Shown: one piece after another, positions 5,052 to 11,003 of the stretch | Layout of the letters: every line of letters starts with the position of its first letter | Position numbering within the stretch: the first letter of the stretch is position 1 | Source of the DNA: Bacillota bacterium | GTDB lineage: Bacteria; Bacillota; Clostridia; Oscillospirales; Oscillospiraceae | Reading direction: 5' to 3' | Assembly (NCBI GenBank): GCA_017861415.1 | Contig: JAGFXS010000031.1 | Span: 1 to 11,003 of the forward strand | Length of the DNA stretch: 11,003 bases | The notes under the pieces: model-generated | Told to the model about the DNA's origin: nothing | Databases searched by the model: none | Seen by the model: only the letters and a program-made list of their open reading frames with translations | Translations under genes and position numbers: made by a program

Positions 5052-5079
5052 CTAGACACCAGACATTTTGGTTCACCTC
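5052..5079 (-). other. Strong ribosome binding site with a four-codon ORF (possible gene remnant)
   Basis: GAGGTGA (5079-5073) stands 6 nt before an ATG (5066) that opens MSGV and then a TAG. The start context is as good as those of the real genes nearby, but nothing follows. It could be a decayed gene start or a leader peptide; chance is also possible. Confidence 0.2.
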
Positions 5080-5106
5080 AAACTGTAGCAAGCCCTATAC
5101 GTTTGA

Positions 5107-6030
5107 TTAGACCACATTCTGCTCCCCGGACTCCACTCTGTTTCTTCCCTTGCTTTTCGCCTGATACAAAAGTCGGTCTGCGCGCTCAATGAGATCGGAC
5201 AGCTTGTCTCCTCTAGCAGGGAATGCGGTGGCGGCACCAATACTCACCGTCGGCCTTGTTATGCACTTCGTTTCCGAATTATATACCTCGGTTTGGGCGA
5301 CAGCCTCGCGGATCCGCTCCGCCACGATGCGGGCTCCCTGCAAGCTGGTACCAGGGAGCAGCACCGCAAACTCCTCACCCCCGTAGCGGCAGAAAACATC
5401 CAGGGACCGTTTCAAGGTTCCCTGGACCACCTGAGTAATGCGCTGCAGCATAACATCTCCCTGCGGGTGTCCATAAGTGTCGTTGTATTCCTTAAATTGA
5501 TCCACATCAAGCATCAACAGGCTCACTTCACACCGGTTCCGCAGGGCATGGCTCCATTCATGTTGAATCTGCTGGTCGAAGGCCCTCCGGTTGGATATAC
5601 CAGTCAGCGCGTCCAGCAGACTCATTTTTTCCAGGACTTGAAGTTGCTTAATGGCACGAATCTGGGTGTTCACTCTGGCTTTGACAATGGTTTCCCGGAA
5701 GGGCTTTTTAATATAGTCCACGGCCCCTAAGCGGAAGCCCCACTCCTCAGCGGCCTCACTATCCAGCCCGGTAATGAGAATCACAGGAATTTTTTTAGTG
5801 GTCTCCATCTCCTTCAGGCGTACCAGCAAATCAAAACCGTTGGCATCCGGCAGGATAATGTCCAATAAAATCAGGTCGGGGGAGAAAATTTGGGCTGCTT
5901 TTAGCCCCTCCTGGGCAGTCATCGCCTTACCTACAACGTATTGATCTTCAAGAATTTTTTCAATGACATGGAGATTATAGGTGCTATCCTCCACCACCAG
6001 GATCTTAAATTTGTCATCTCCAGTCTTCAC
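5107..6030 (-). CDS. Response-regulator diguanylate cyclase (REC-GGDEF)
   Basis: A 307-residue cytoplasmic protein that would make cyclic di-GMP from two GTP when its receiver domain is phosphorylated. The receiver spans about 8-120: acidic pair Glu14/Asp15 in VVEDS, phospho-acceptor Asp57 in LILLDIILPD, Thr87 and Lys109 in YIKKPF. A short helical linker leads to the GGDEF domain (about 140-300) with DALTGISNRRAFD, metal-binding LDVDQFKEYND, and the active-site loop RYGGEEF at 215-221. The inhibitory I-site RSLD (208-211) stands five residues before GGEEF, so product feedback is expected. The start is GTG at 6030, with AGGGGG 7 nt upstream; the TTG at 6057 has no ribosome binding site and would lie about 5 nt from the transcription start. 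No histidine kinase is adjacent. Monocistronic, with its own promoter. Confidence 0.93.
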   Translation of the reverse strand: MKTGDDKFKILVVEDSTYNLHVIEKILEDQYVVGKAMTAQEGLKAAQIFSPDLILLDIILPDANGFDLLVRLKEMETTKKIPVILITGLDSEAAEEWGFRLGAVDYIKKPFRETIVKARVNTQIRAIKQLQVLEKMSLLDALTGISNRRAFDQQIQHEWSHALRNRCEVSLLMLDVDQFKEYNDTYGHPQGDVMLQRITQVVQGTLKRSLDVFCRYGGEEFAVLLPGTSLQGARIVAERIREAVAQTEVYNSETKCITRPTVSIGAATAFPARGDKLSDLIERADRLLYQAKSKGRNRVESGEQNVV

Positions 6031-6068
6031 CGCAACACCCCCTAGCCGACCAATCAATTTGATTTGCT

Positions 6069-6097
6069 ATTATACAATAATTTTTTTACTTTTTCAA
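6069..6097 (-). promoter_or_regulatory. Sigma-A promoter of the diguanylate cyclase gene
   Basis: TTGAAA (6097-6092), exactly 17 nt, then TATAAT (6074-6069) on the minus strand, in an AT-rich stretch. Start of transcription is expected near 6062, which supports the GTG at 6030 as start codon. Confidence 0.8.
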
Positions 6098-6152
6098 TCT
6101 TGTTCTTTTGAAAATTGGACTAAATAGTAATTTTTTGCACTTTACAAACATG

Positions 6153-6182
6153 AAAATGCCGCCGGCACCATTGGCCGACGGC
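6153..6182 (-). terminator. Terminator hairpin after spoIIR
   Basis: Nine-base arms GCCGTCGGC / GCCGGCGGC (one G-T pair) with a 7-nt loop, followed on the minus strand by ATTTTC. It lies 70 nt after the spoIIR stop and closes the operon. The T-tract is short, so efficiency is uncertain. Confidence 0.55.
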
Positions 6183-6252
6183 TTCCATTTCACAGAGCGC
6201 AAGTATGCTTGATATAGTGTGAACAGGCCAAGCCGAGTAGGTCCCATAGGAA

Positions 6253-6924
6253 TTAATTTTCCTCCCAGGCGTGTTTCCAATTCTCCCAAAGCTCAACGGC
6301 CTTAAACTTAATGACGTAGTTCTCACTGTCCTCCAAAATGAGGAAGGTCTCCTGCTCAGTTAGTCCTGCCTGGGCCGCCGTCTGAGGTAGACTCTCCGTC
6401 ACCGAAGCGGTACATAGTGGTGGGAACACCACGCACCACCAATTCTTCCCCGCTCCCTCTCCGATAATCACCCGAAGTGAGCGGTACTGCCCGGCAGGGA
6501 GAGAAAAGCCATCGTAATATCGAGTGGGAAACCAGCTCTGCCCCAATGAGAGGCTTACGGGGTAGGAATAACCTGCCGCCTGAATCTCCTCCTGTGCTGC
6601 CTGTGTCAGCTCAGGAAGCCGGTGAGCAAGGATCTCCCCTGCAGAGGCAGCGCTTGTTCCCTCCTCCAGCCAGGGCTCCACCGTCTCCAGAACCCGATCC
6701 CGGACACGGAGCTTTAAACTCTGATCCTCCGCCTCATCGGAATTGGCCAGAACGTGAAGCCGGAGGAGCTTGTCCGATAGCTGGCTCTGCTCCCGATCCA
6801 GCCAAAAGCAGAAGGCAACTAATAATATGCAAAGAAGACCGCTGAGGCGCCGCCAGGGAATGGCCTTCAGCCAATCGGAGAAGCCTCTTTGAGATACTTG
6901 TGATGTAAACATAACGCGCACCAT
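6253..6924 (-). CDS. spoIIR: Stage II sporulation protein R
   Basis: A 223-residue protein of SpoIIR size (about 224 in Bacillus subtilis). SpoIIR is made in the forespore and exported to the intermembrane space, where it triggers SpoIIGA to process pro-sigma-E in the mother cell. A membrane-spanning N-terminal segment (27-42) is followed by the family hallmark LRLHVLANSDEAEDQSLKLRVRD at about 54-76. GAGQY-like and WWCVVFPPLC segments in the second half (NWWCVVFPPLC near 161-171) are also typical. The start is not firm: the ATG at 6924 has no good ribosome binding site, and the in-frame ATG at 6912 is an alternative. It lies 43 nt after ispE but carries a sigma-F/G-like promoter overlapping the end of ispE, which fits the known forespore control of spoIIR. 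Confidence 0.93.
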   Translation of the reverse strand: MVRVMFTSQVSQRGFSDWLKAIPWRRLSGLLCILLVAFCFWLDREQSQLSDKLLRLHVLANSDEAEDQSLKLRVRDRVLETVEPWLEEGTSAASAGEILAHRLPELTQAAQEEIQAAGYSYPVSLSLGQSWFPTRYYDGFSLPAGQYRSLRVIIGEGAGKNWWCVVFPPLCTASVTESLPQTAAQAGLTEQETFLILEDSENYVIKFKAVELWENWKHAWEEN

Positions 6925-6943
6925 CCATCATACTGTTTTTCCT

Positions 6944-6974
6944 CAGTATGGGCGAGGCGGCGTGCTTTTATACA
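6944..6974 (-). promoter_or_regulatory. Forespore (sigma-F/G-type) promoter of spoIIR
   Basis: TGTATA (6974-6969), 18 nt, then CATACTG (6950-6944). The -35 box overlaps the last codon and stop of ispE. In Bacillus spoIIR is transcribed by sigma-F, whose promoters overlap in sequence with sigma-G ones. The match together with the gene identity makes this the best supported forespore promoter in the window. Confidence 0.6.
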
Positions 6975-7831
6975 GGCTGAACCAAAAAAACCTCTTGGTA
7001 CCGACTTTGAAGGGCAAACTTAGCCCTCCTAGCCAACTCCTCCTCGTAGAAGATCCCAAAGACCGTGGGGCCCGTTCCGCTCATGGCGGTTCCCAACGCC
7101 CCCTCCTCTGTCAAGGTACGGCGGATAGCTACCACCGTCTCCCACTGTTCTTCAGCCAGCACAGCCTCAAAAACATTGTGAAGCTTTGCGGAGATGCCGT
7201 GAATATCCCCTGCCTCCAAAGCGGAAATGGCTCCCCTCGTGTCAGGCCGCCGACGGGGTGGCCACTCATCCACAGCACGGAACAGTGCGGGAGTAGCTAC
7301 ATCAAAGCCGGGTTTGCACAGGACAATGTGGCAGCTCGGCAAGGGAGGTAGCCGAGATAGAATCTCCCCTCTCCCTTGGGCTAGAGCCGTTCCTCCCACA
7401 ATACAGTAGGGCACGTCGGAGCCCACCTGTGCCCCAATCTCCAGGAGCTCGGAGGGGCTAAGTGCTTGTCTGGTGAGGCGGTTCAACCCACGGAGCACGG
7501 CGGCAGCATCACTACTGCCGCCGCCCACTCCGGCAAATACGGGAATTCGCTTGTCCAACGCGATGAAAACCCCCTGTCGCTCCTCCAGCCCCGTCGCCTC
7601 CAAGAAGCGGCAGGCCGCGTCCACCGCCAGATTTTTACGGTCACGAGGCAGATCTTCTCGGTTTGTCTCCAGAAGAACGCCGGGGTTGCGGTGCAGGGTC
7701 ATGGTCACGGAGTCGTAAAGACTTACCGACTGCATTACCATCTCCACGTCATGGTAGCCGTCGGGCCGAAGGCCCAGCACGTCCAACGTCAGGTTAATCT
7801 TGGCCGGAGCCTTCTCAATAAGCCTTCTCAC
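6968..7831 (-). CDS. ispE: 4-diphosphocytidyl-2-C-methyl-D-erythritol kinase
   Basis: A 287-residue GHMP kinase that phosphorylates CDP-methylerythritol with ATP in the MEP pathway to isoprenoid precursors. The family marks are KAPAKINLTLDVLGLRPDGYH at the N-terminus with Lys11, the ATP-binding glycine loop PVFAGVGGGSSDAA (97-110), catalytic Asp139 in VGSDVPYCIVGG, and the C-terminal MSGTGPTVFGIF motif. Length is normal. The start is GTG at 7831, overlapping the stop of the DUF1015 gene by 4 nt (GTGA), with GAGG 8 nt upstream, which indicates translational coupling. The upstream partner is the DUF1015 gene and the downstream one is spoIIR, a neighbourhood known in several Clostridia. Confidence 0.97.
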   Translation of the reverse strand: MRRLIEKAPAKINLTLDVLGLRPDGYHDVEMVMQSVSLYDSVTMTLHRNPGVLLETNREDLPRDRKNLAVDAACRFLEATGLEERQGVFIALDKRIPVFAGVGGGSSDAAAVLRGLNRLTRQALSPSELLEIGAQVGSDVPYCIVGGTALAQGRGEILSRLPPLPSCHIVLCKPGFDVATPALFRAVDEWPPRRRPDTRGAISALEAGDIHGISAKLHNVFEAVLAEEQWETVVAIRRTLTEEGALGTAMSGTGPTVFGIFYEEELARRAKFALQSRYQEVFLVQPV

Positions 7832-9105
7832 CGAATTTTCCTCGCCTCCAGATAGAATCGCTTGTCATGCGCCTCGCCCATGGAGAACGTCTTGCGGGGC
7901 AGCGCGCCGTCAAAGATCACCGTGGGGAACAGTTGATCCTTACTCATTCCCGGCAACAAAAAGCCAATGCTCCCCTGCTTTTGGGACAGCTCCCGCACCA
8001 CATTCTCTCCGTGGATGTAGTCGATCTTGCCCCCTACTTCCTCCAGATAACGGTCAAGGAACCGCTGGAGCGTGCCTACCGCCAGCTGAGCCTCGGGATT
8101 GGGCACGGTGATCACCGCTTCCTTCCCATGATAGACTGCGGTAAACCGGTGCCCCTCGCCCTCACCTACAAAGGCTCCGGGATAGGCTTCCAGTAGTTTC
8201 TCCACCAGCTGCTCCGGCTCCACGTCAAAGACCACCCGGTGGATAGGCTCGAATTCCAGAGACTCGTCGTGAAGGTTTACCAGCTCTACCAGGGCATAGC
8301 GAGCGGGATGGGTCATCCACTTCTCCTTGGGCACGTTCTGCTTGATCTCCTCCCAACAGGCCTTCGCCGTGGCCAGGGAGTGGTTTCCGTCTCCGATGGC
8401 GAAGACCAGGGGAGCCTTGCCCGGAGCATTGTAGTGTGCCTCAAACCGGGACGGCTCCGCCAGAGCGCGTAGGGCCGCGGTCACAGCCGCTTTCTGTTCC
8501 TCGTTGAGGGTCCAGCCGGCCACTTCACCGCCGCCCTCCATCAGCGTTGCCATATAGCTCCGCATCATCTTCCGTTTTTCTTCCTTCACAGTCAGCGGTT
8601 CGATGACGGTTTTCTGAGGATCGTCAATCAGAACCATGATATGGGGCAATTCGATGGGAGCGTTCTGCCGCACTGCCTTGCGGGGGGGGATCCGAGAGAG
8701 GACAGTGCCCTCTGTGGCCCGCACCGGGGTCTGGGAGCCCACCGCATAGTCGTATTGCTCCAAGTCAATCTTCCCCAAAAGGCCGTAACGGATCCGACCG
8801 TTTTGCAGCTTGCGTTCCACATAGAGGAAAGCATCCTCCATAGTGCGGAAACGGTTTCCCTTCAGATAAGCCTCCATCGTTTCATTGATGGCCCGAATTT
8901 CCTCCGCCACATGCGGGCTCTCCAGCTTGCTCTCTGGGAGAATCAGCCGCAGGGTAGAGGGCGCGTCTCCCACAAACTGCTCCACTCGCTCCCAATACTC
9001 AGGTTGAGAGGTATACTGATCACAAGCCACCACCGCCCAGCGGGTAAGGCCACAGTCTGCAGGAAGTAGAATATCTGCGGGAGAAAATGCGTCGCGTCTG
9101 CTCAT
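7828..9105 (-). CDS. DUF1015 family protein
   Basis: A 425-residue soluble protein matching the DUF1015 (PF06245) family over its full length. Recognisable are the opening FSPADILLPADCGLTRWAVV, CDQYTSQPEYW at about 28-38, FAIGDGNHSLATAKACWEE in the middle (the counterpart of the ADGHHR-type motif elsewhere in the family), ALVELVNLHDESLEFEPIHRVV, then IDYIHGENVV and GFLLPGM toward the end. The biochemical role of the family is not established; from memory, members often sit beside serA/serC, which hints at a link to serine or phosphoserine metabolism. The ATG at 9105 has AAAGGA 11 nt upstream. It begins 32 nt after the phosphoglycerate mutase gene and overlaps ispE by 4 nt, so it is a central member of this operon. 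Confidence 0.92.
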   Translation of the reverse strand: MSRRDAFSPADILLPADCGLTRWAVVACDQYTSQPEYWERVEQFVGDAPSTLRLILPESKLESPHVAEEIRAINETMEAYLKGNRFRTMEDAFLYVERKLQNGRIRYGLLGKIDLEQYDYAVGSQTPVRATEGTVLSRIPPRKAVRQNAPIELPHIMVLIDDPQKTVIEPLTVKEEKRKMMRSYMATLMEGGGEVAGWTLNEEQKAAVTAALRALAEPSRFEAHYNAPGKAPLVFAIGDGNHSLATAKACWEEIKQNVPKEKWMTHPARYALVELVNLHDESLEFEPIHRVVFDVEPEQLVEKLLEAYPGAFVGEGEGHRFTAVYHGKEAVITVPNPEAQLAVGTLQRFLDRYLEEVGGKIDYIHGENVVRELSQKQGSIGFLLPGMSKDQLFPTVIFDGALPRKTFSMGEAHDKRFYLEARKIR

Positions 9106-9137
9106 GGTCTCATTCGTCCTTTCTCTTCTTCAGTGGA

Positions 9138-10379
9138 TTACGAAAGCTGTTCAAACAGCAGCGGCATCAATACCGCCGCACCGTTGTCATAGTAGGGGCC
9201 CTTTTCTCCGCTTTCCTCGCAGTAAGAAAGGCCCAGACCGGTATCCTTTCTGCTGTCATACAGAAGGTAGGGCACCGGCGTCCCATCATGTCCGCAGGTG
9301 GAGGTCAGGGTCTTATGGTCGGAGAGCACCAACATTCGATAGTCCATCCCCTCCTCCGCCATGCCCTCCACAAGCAGCTTTACAATCCGGCTGTCCAGCC
9401 ATTCAATGGACTGAAGCTTTCCGGGCAGGTCGCCGTTGTGGGTACACTCGTCGGGCGCTTCCAGATGAACGGCAGCGAAATCCTGGCCTGCCCGGAGGGC
9501 CTCCAGGGCAGCCCTCGCCTTGCCCTCGTAATTGGTTTCCAGCTCTCCGGTGGCGCCCTCCACCAGGGTGATGTCCAGACCCGCCAACTTGGCGATGCCG
9601 TGGCACAGGGGAACGGCGGAGATTACGGTACCCTTCTTGTGGAACTTCTCCTGGAAAGAATCCAGCACTACGGCGCTGCCCTCGGCCCAGAACCACACGC
9701 CGTTGGCGGGAAGCTTTCCTGCCGCTCTGCGTGCCGCATTCACTGGATGCCCATCCAGAATGCCGTGGGCCAGCTTCATCAGATCCCGGAGCACTTGGGC
9801 ATTGGCATTTCCAGAGGGTAACAGGGGGCCTACTACCTCACCCAGATGGTCATGTGGGGGCAGCAGGGAGATGTCCTTAATGTCTGCCCCAGCCTGCACG
9901 GCAATGTGCCGGAAGGAGGGTGAGGGATACACCCGCATGCCGGCGGCTTCTGCTGCCTTGGCAAATTCGGGATTAGCAAACAAATCCTGAATCAGGGTGA
10001 TGGATTCAGAGCCTTCAATGGAACCGCCGGAGTGGGATAAAATCTTCTTTCCCTCCAGAGGTCCCGCTCCCTCCTCATAGGTTACCATATTGCAGCGATA
10101 TGATACATCCCCGGGATTCAGACGGATGCCGGTCGCTGCTGCCTCTAAGGGCGATCTGCCTGTGTAGCAAACTTTGGGATCCGCGCCAAAAATGGAGAGA
10201 ATGGCTGTATCACTTCCGGCAGGGAGGCCTTCGGGGCAGGTCTTGACGCTGCCCACCTCTCCCCTTGCAGCCAAGCTGTCCAGTACAGGGATATTTGCGT
10301 GCTGCAGAGGTGTCTTGTTTTTCAGCTCGGGAACGGGGTTATCCGCCATACCATCGCCGATGACTAAAATGTACTTCAT
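9138..10379 (-). CDS. apgM: Cofactor-independent phosphoglycerate mutase, archaeal (ApgM) type, or proposed homoserine kinase
   Basis: A 413-residue alkaline-phosphatase-superfamily enzyme. MKYILVIGDGMADNP gives the first metal ligand Asp9; LPAGSDTAILSIFG holds the nucleophile Ser56; TGRSPLEAAATGI, HLEAPDECTHNGD and VLSDHKTLTSTCGHDGTPVPY supply the remaining metal and phosphate contacts. The fold is that of aPGM, which interconverts 3- and 2-phosphoglycerate with bound divalent metal. Bacterial members of this subgroup have also been proposed to stand in for homoserine kinase in threonine synthesis (the TIGR02535 description), and the sequence alone cannot separate the two. Length is right for either. 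The ATG at 10379 has AAAGGA 12-13 nt upstream. The neighbours, an aminotransferase and a DUF1015 gene, leave an amino-acid role open. Confidence 0.9.
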   Translation of the reverse strand: MKYILVIGDGMADNPVPELKNKTPLQHANIPVLDSLAARGEVGSVKTCPEGLPAGSDTAILSIFGADPKVCYTGRSPLEAAATGIRLNPGDVSYRCNMVTYEEGAGPLEGKKILSHSGGSIEGSESITLIQDLFANPEFAKAAEAAGMRVYPSPSFRHIAVQAGADIKDISLLPPHDHLGEVVGPLLPSGNANAQVLRDLMKLAHGILDGHPVNAARRAAGKLPANGVWFWAEGSAVVLDSFQEKFHKKGTVISAVPLCHGIAKLAGLDITLVEGATGELETNYEGKARAALEALRAGQDFAAVHLEAPDECTHNGDLPGKLQSIEWLDSRIVKLLVEGMAEEGMDYRMLVLSDHKTLTSTCGHDGTPVPYLLYDSRKDTGLGLSYCEESGEKGPYYDNGAAVLMPLLFEQLS

Positions 10380-10398
10380 TTGGGGTATCTCTTCCTTT

Positions 10399-10776
10399 CT
10401 ATACTGGGTCGCTTAACTTAAACACCGCACGGTCGGGGATCCGGGCAAAGGCGGGAAGCTCCGTGGAGTCCTCCCCGCGAAACGCCAGATCATCTCCACT
10501 GCGTTCAAATACGTAGGTTCTGTTTTTATCGTCGGTGGTGCAGATCACTCGGTCGTTTTCTATCTCATAGGTGCCTTCAATCAGATAGCTGCTCAGAGGC
10601 GAGTCAATGAAGCGAAATTCCAATCCTTCCTTCAAGGTCACACTGGGCTTTAGCCCCTCCTCGGACGTCTCGTAAACATACTCTCCTAGGGCCGGCTCCC
10701 ACGATTCTTCGGCGCAGCCCGCCAGGAGCCATCCAAGAATTAGAAACGCCGTCAATAGGCTGAAAATTCTTCTCAC
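10399..10776 (-). CDS. Small lipoprotein of unknown function
   Basis: A 125-residue lipoprotein: basic start MRRIF, a hydrophobic helix, and lipobox LAGC with Cys21. The mature part is a single beta-rich domain with PSVTLKEGLEFRF, SPLSSYLIEGTYEI, DRVICTTDDKNRTYVFE and DLAFRGEDSTELP. This resembles a module found in many small lipoproteins of Firmicutes with an SSY..GTYE core, whose function is not known. The start is GTG at 10776, with GGAGG 7 nt upstream (within 10782-10789); the TTG at 10797 would overlap the preceding gene and has no site. It lies 17 nt after the aminotransferase gene and 19 nt before apgM, so it is part of the same transcription unit. Confidence 0.8.
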   Translation of the reverse strand: MRRIFSLLTAFLILGWLLAGCAEESWEPALGEYVYETSEEGLKPSVTLKEGLEFRFIDSPLSSYLIEGTYEIENDRVICTTDDKNRTYVFERSGDDLAFRGEDSTELPAFARIPDRAVFKLSDPV

Positions 10777-10793
10777 GCCAGCTCCTCCCGCTC

Positions 10794-11003
10794 TCAAAGA
10801 CTCTTCAGGAAGCGCTCCAACCGGGTTAAGGCTTCCTCCAGATTCTCCATGGAGGCGGCGTAGCAGGCTCTCACAAAGCCCTCGCCACCAGGACCAAAGG
10901 CGTTACCGGGGATCACTGCCACCCGTTCCTGCAGAAGAAGTTTTTCACAAAAATCCTCGGAGGACAGGCCCGTGGATTGAATAGAGGGGAACATATAAAA
11001 GGC
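10794..11003 (-). CDS. Class I/II PLP-dependent aminotransferase (3' end only)
   Basis: The last 69 codons of a gene that enters from the right edge. AFYMFPSI at the visible start, then ERVAVIPGNAFGPGGEGFVRACYAAS and a helical tail ending LERFLKSL, are the C-terminal domain of fold-type I aminotransferases of the aspartate/alanine/PatA group. The Arg in GEGFVRACYA is the one that binds the substrate carboxylate. The PLP lysine lies outside the window, so the amino-acid specificity cannot be given. It is the most upstream visible gene of the train that goes on through lipoprotein, apgM, DUF1015 and ispE. Confidence 0.9.
   Translation of the reverse strand, partial: AFYMFPSIQSTGLSSEDFCEKLLLQERVAVIPGNAFGPGGEGFVRACYAASMENLEEALTRLERFLKSL

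Noticed and set aside
5293..5730. 145-codon plus-strand frame opposite the diguanylate cyclase
   Set aside because: Antisense to the GGDEF and receiver coding sequence, with no ribosome binding site or domain.
6086..6326. Two 67-68-codon minus-strand frames around the end of spoIIR
   Set aside because: They overlap spoIIR out of frame and cross its terminator; no good start signal was seen.
9087..9821. 244-codon plus-strand open frame opposite apgM
   Set aside because: It is antisense to a strongly supported enzyme gene; long antisense frames are common in GC-rich genes and the translation has no recognisable domain.

Overview
The window looks like a chromosomal segment from a spore-forming member of the Clostridia, probably near the Oscillospiraceae. 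The grounds are a spoIIR gene, forespore-type promoter motifs, strong GGAGG-type ribosome binding sites with frequent GTG and TTG starts, and the mix of protein families (DUF1015, archaeal-type phosphoglycerate mutase, Amidase_6). This rests on family recognition alone; no search was run. Most of the right part is fairly GC-rich, while the left 2.5 kb is visibly more AT-rich.

Left region (1-1650, all minus strand): a metal or arsenic-type resistance cassette. An ArsR-family repressor (1271-1582) has a near-consensus promoter and its own operator. A terminator and a second near-identical operator follow, then a PF03773/ArsP-type permease (165-1178), then the first 19 codons of a Cys-rich, probably thioredoxin-like protein (1-57).

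Region 1650-2400 (minus): two very small genes (65 and 59 aa). Each has a perfect ribosome binding site placed 4 nt after a sigma-G-like -10 element, so both may be forespore-expressed. A long imperfect hairpin and two terminator-like hairpins lie between and after them.

Region 2480-4050 (plus): a VOC / HTH-like / NIF3-insert-like three-domain fusion protein, then a stand-alone Amidase_6 domain protein with a possible sigma-K-type promoter. They end at a perfect 16-bp hairpin terminator shared with the converging gene on the other strand.

Region 4048-6100 (minus): a lipoprotein with possible GerMN-like features, then a response-regulator diguanylate cyclase (REC-GGDEF) with its own sigma-A-type promoter.

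Region 6250-11003 (minus, read right to left): a close-packed gene train of aminotransferase (3' end only), small lipoprotein, apgM-type phosphoglycerate mutase, DUF1015 protein, ispE and spoIIR. Gaps are 17, 19 and 32 nt, then a 4-nt overlap; spoIIR follows after 43 nt. spoIIR appears to have its own forespore-type promoter whose -35 box overlaps the ispE stop codon, so sporulation expression can be separated from the housekeeping operon.

No tRNA, rRNA, CRISPR array, insertion sequence or origin was seen.
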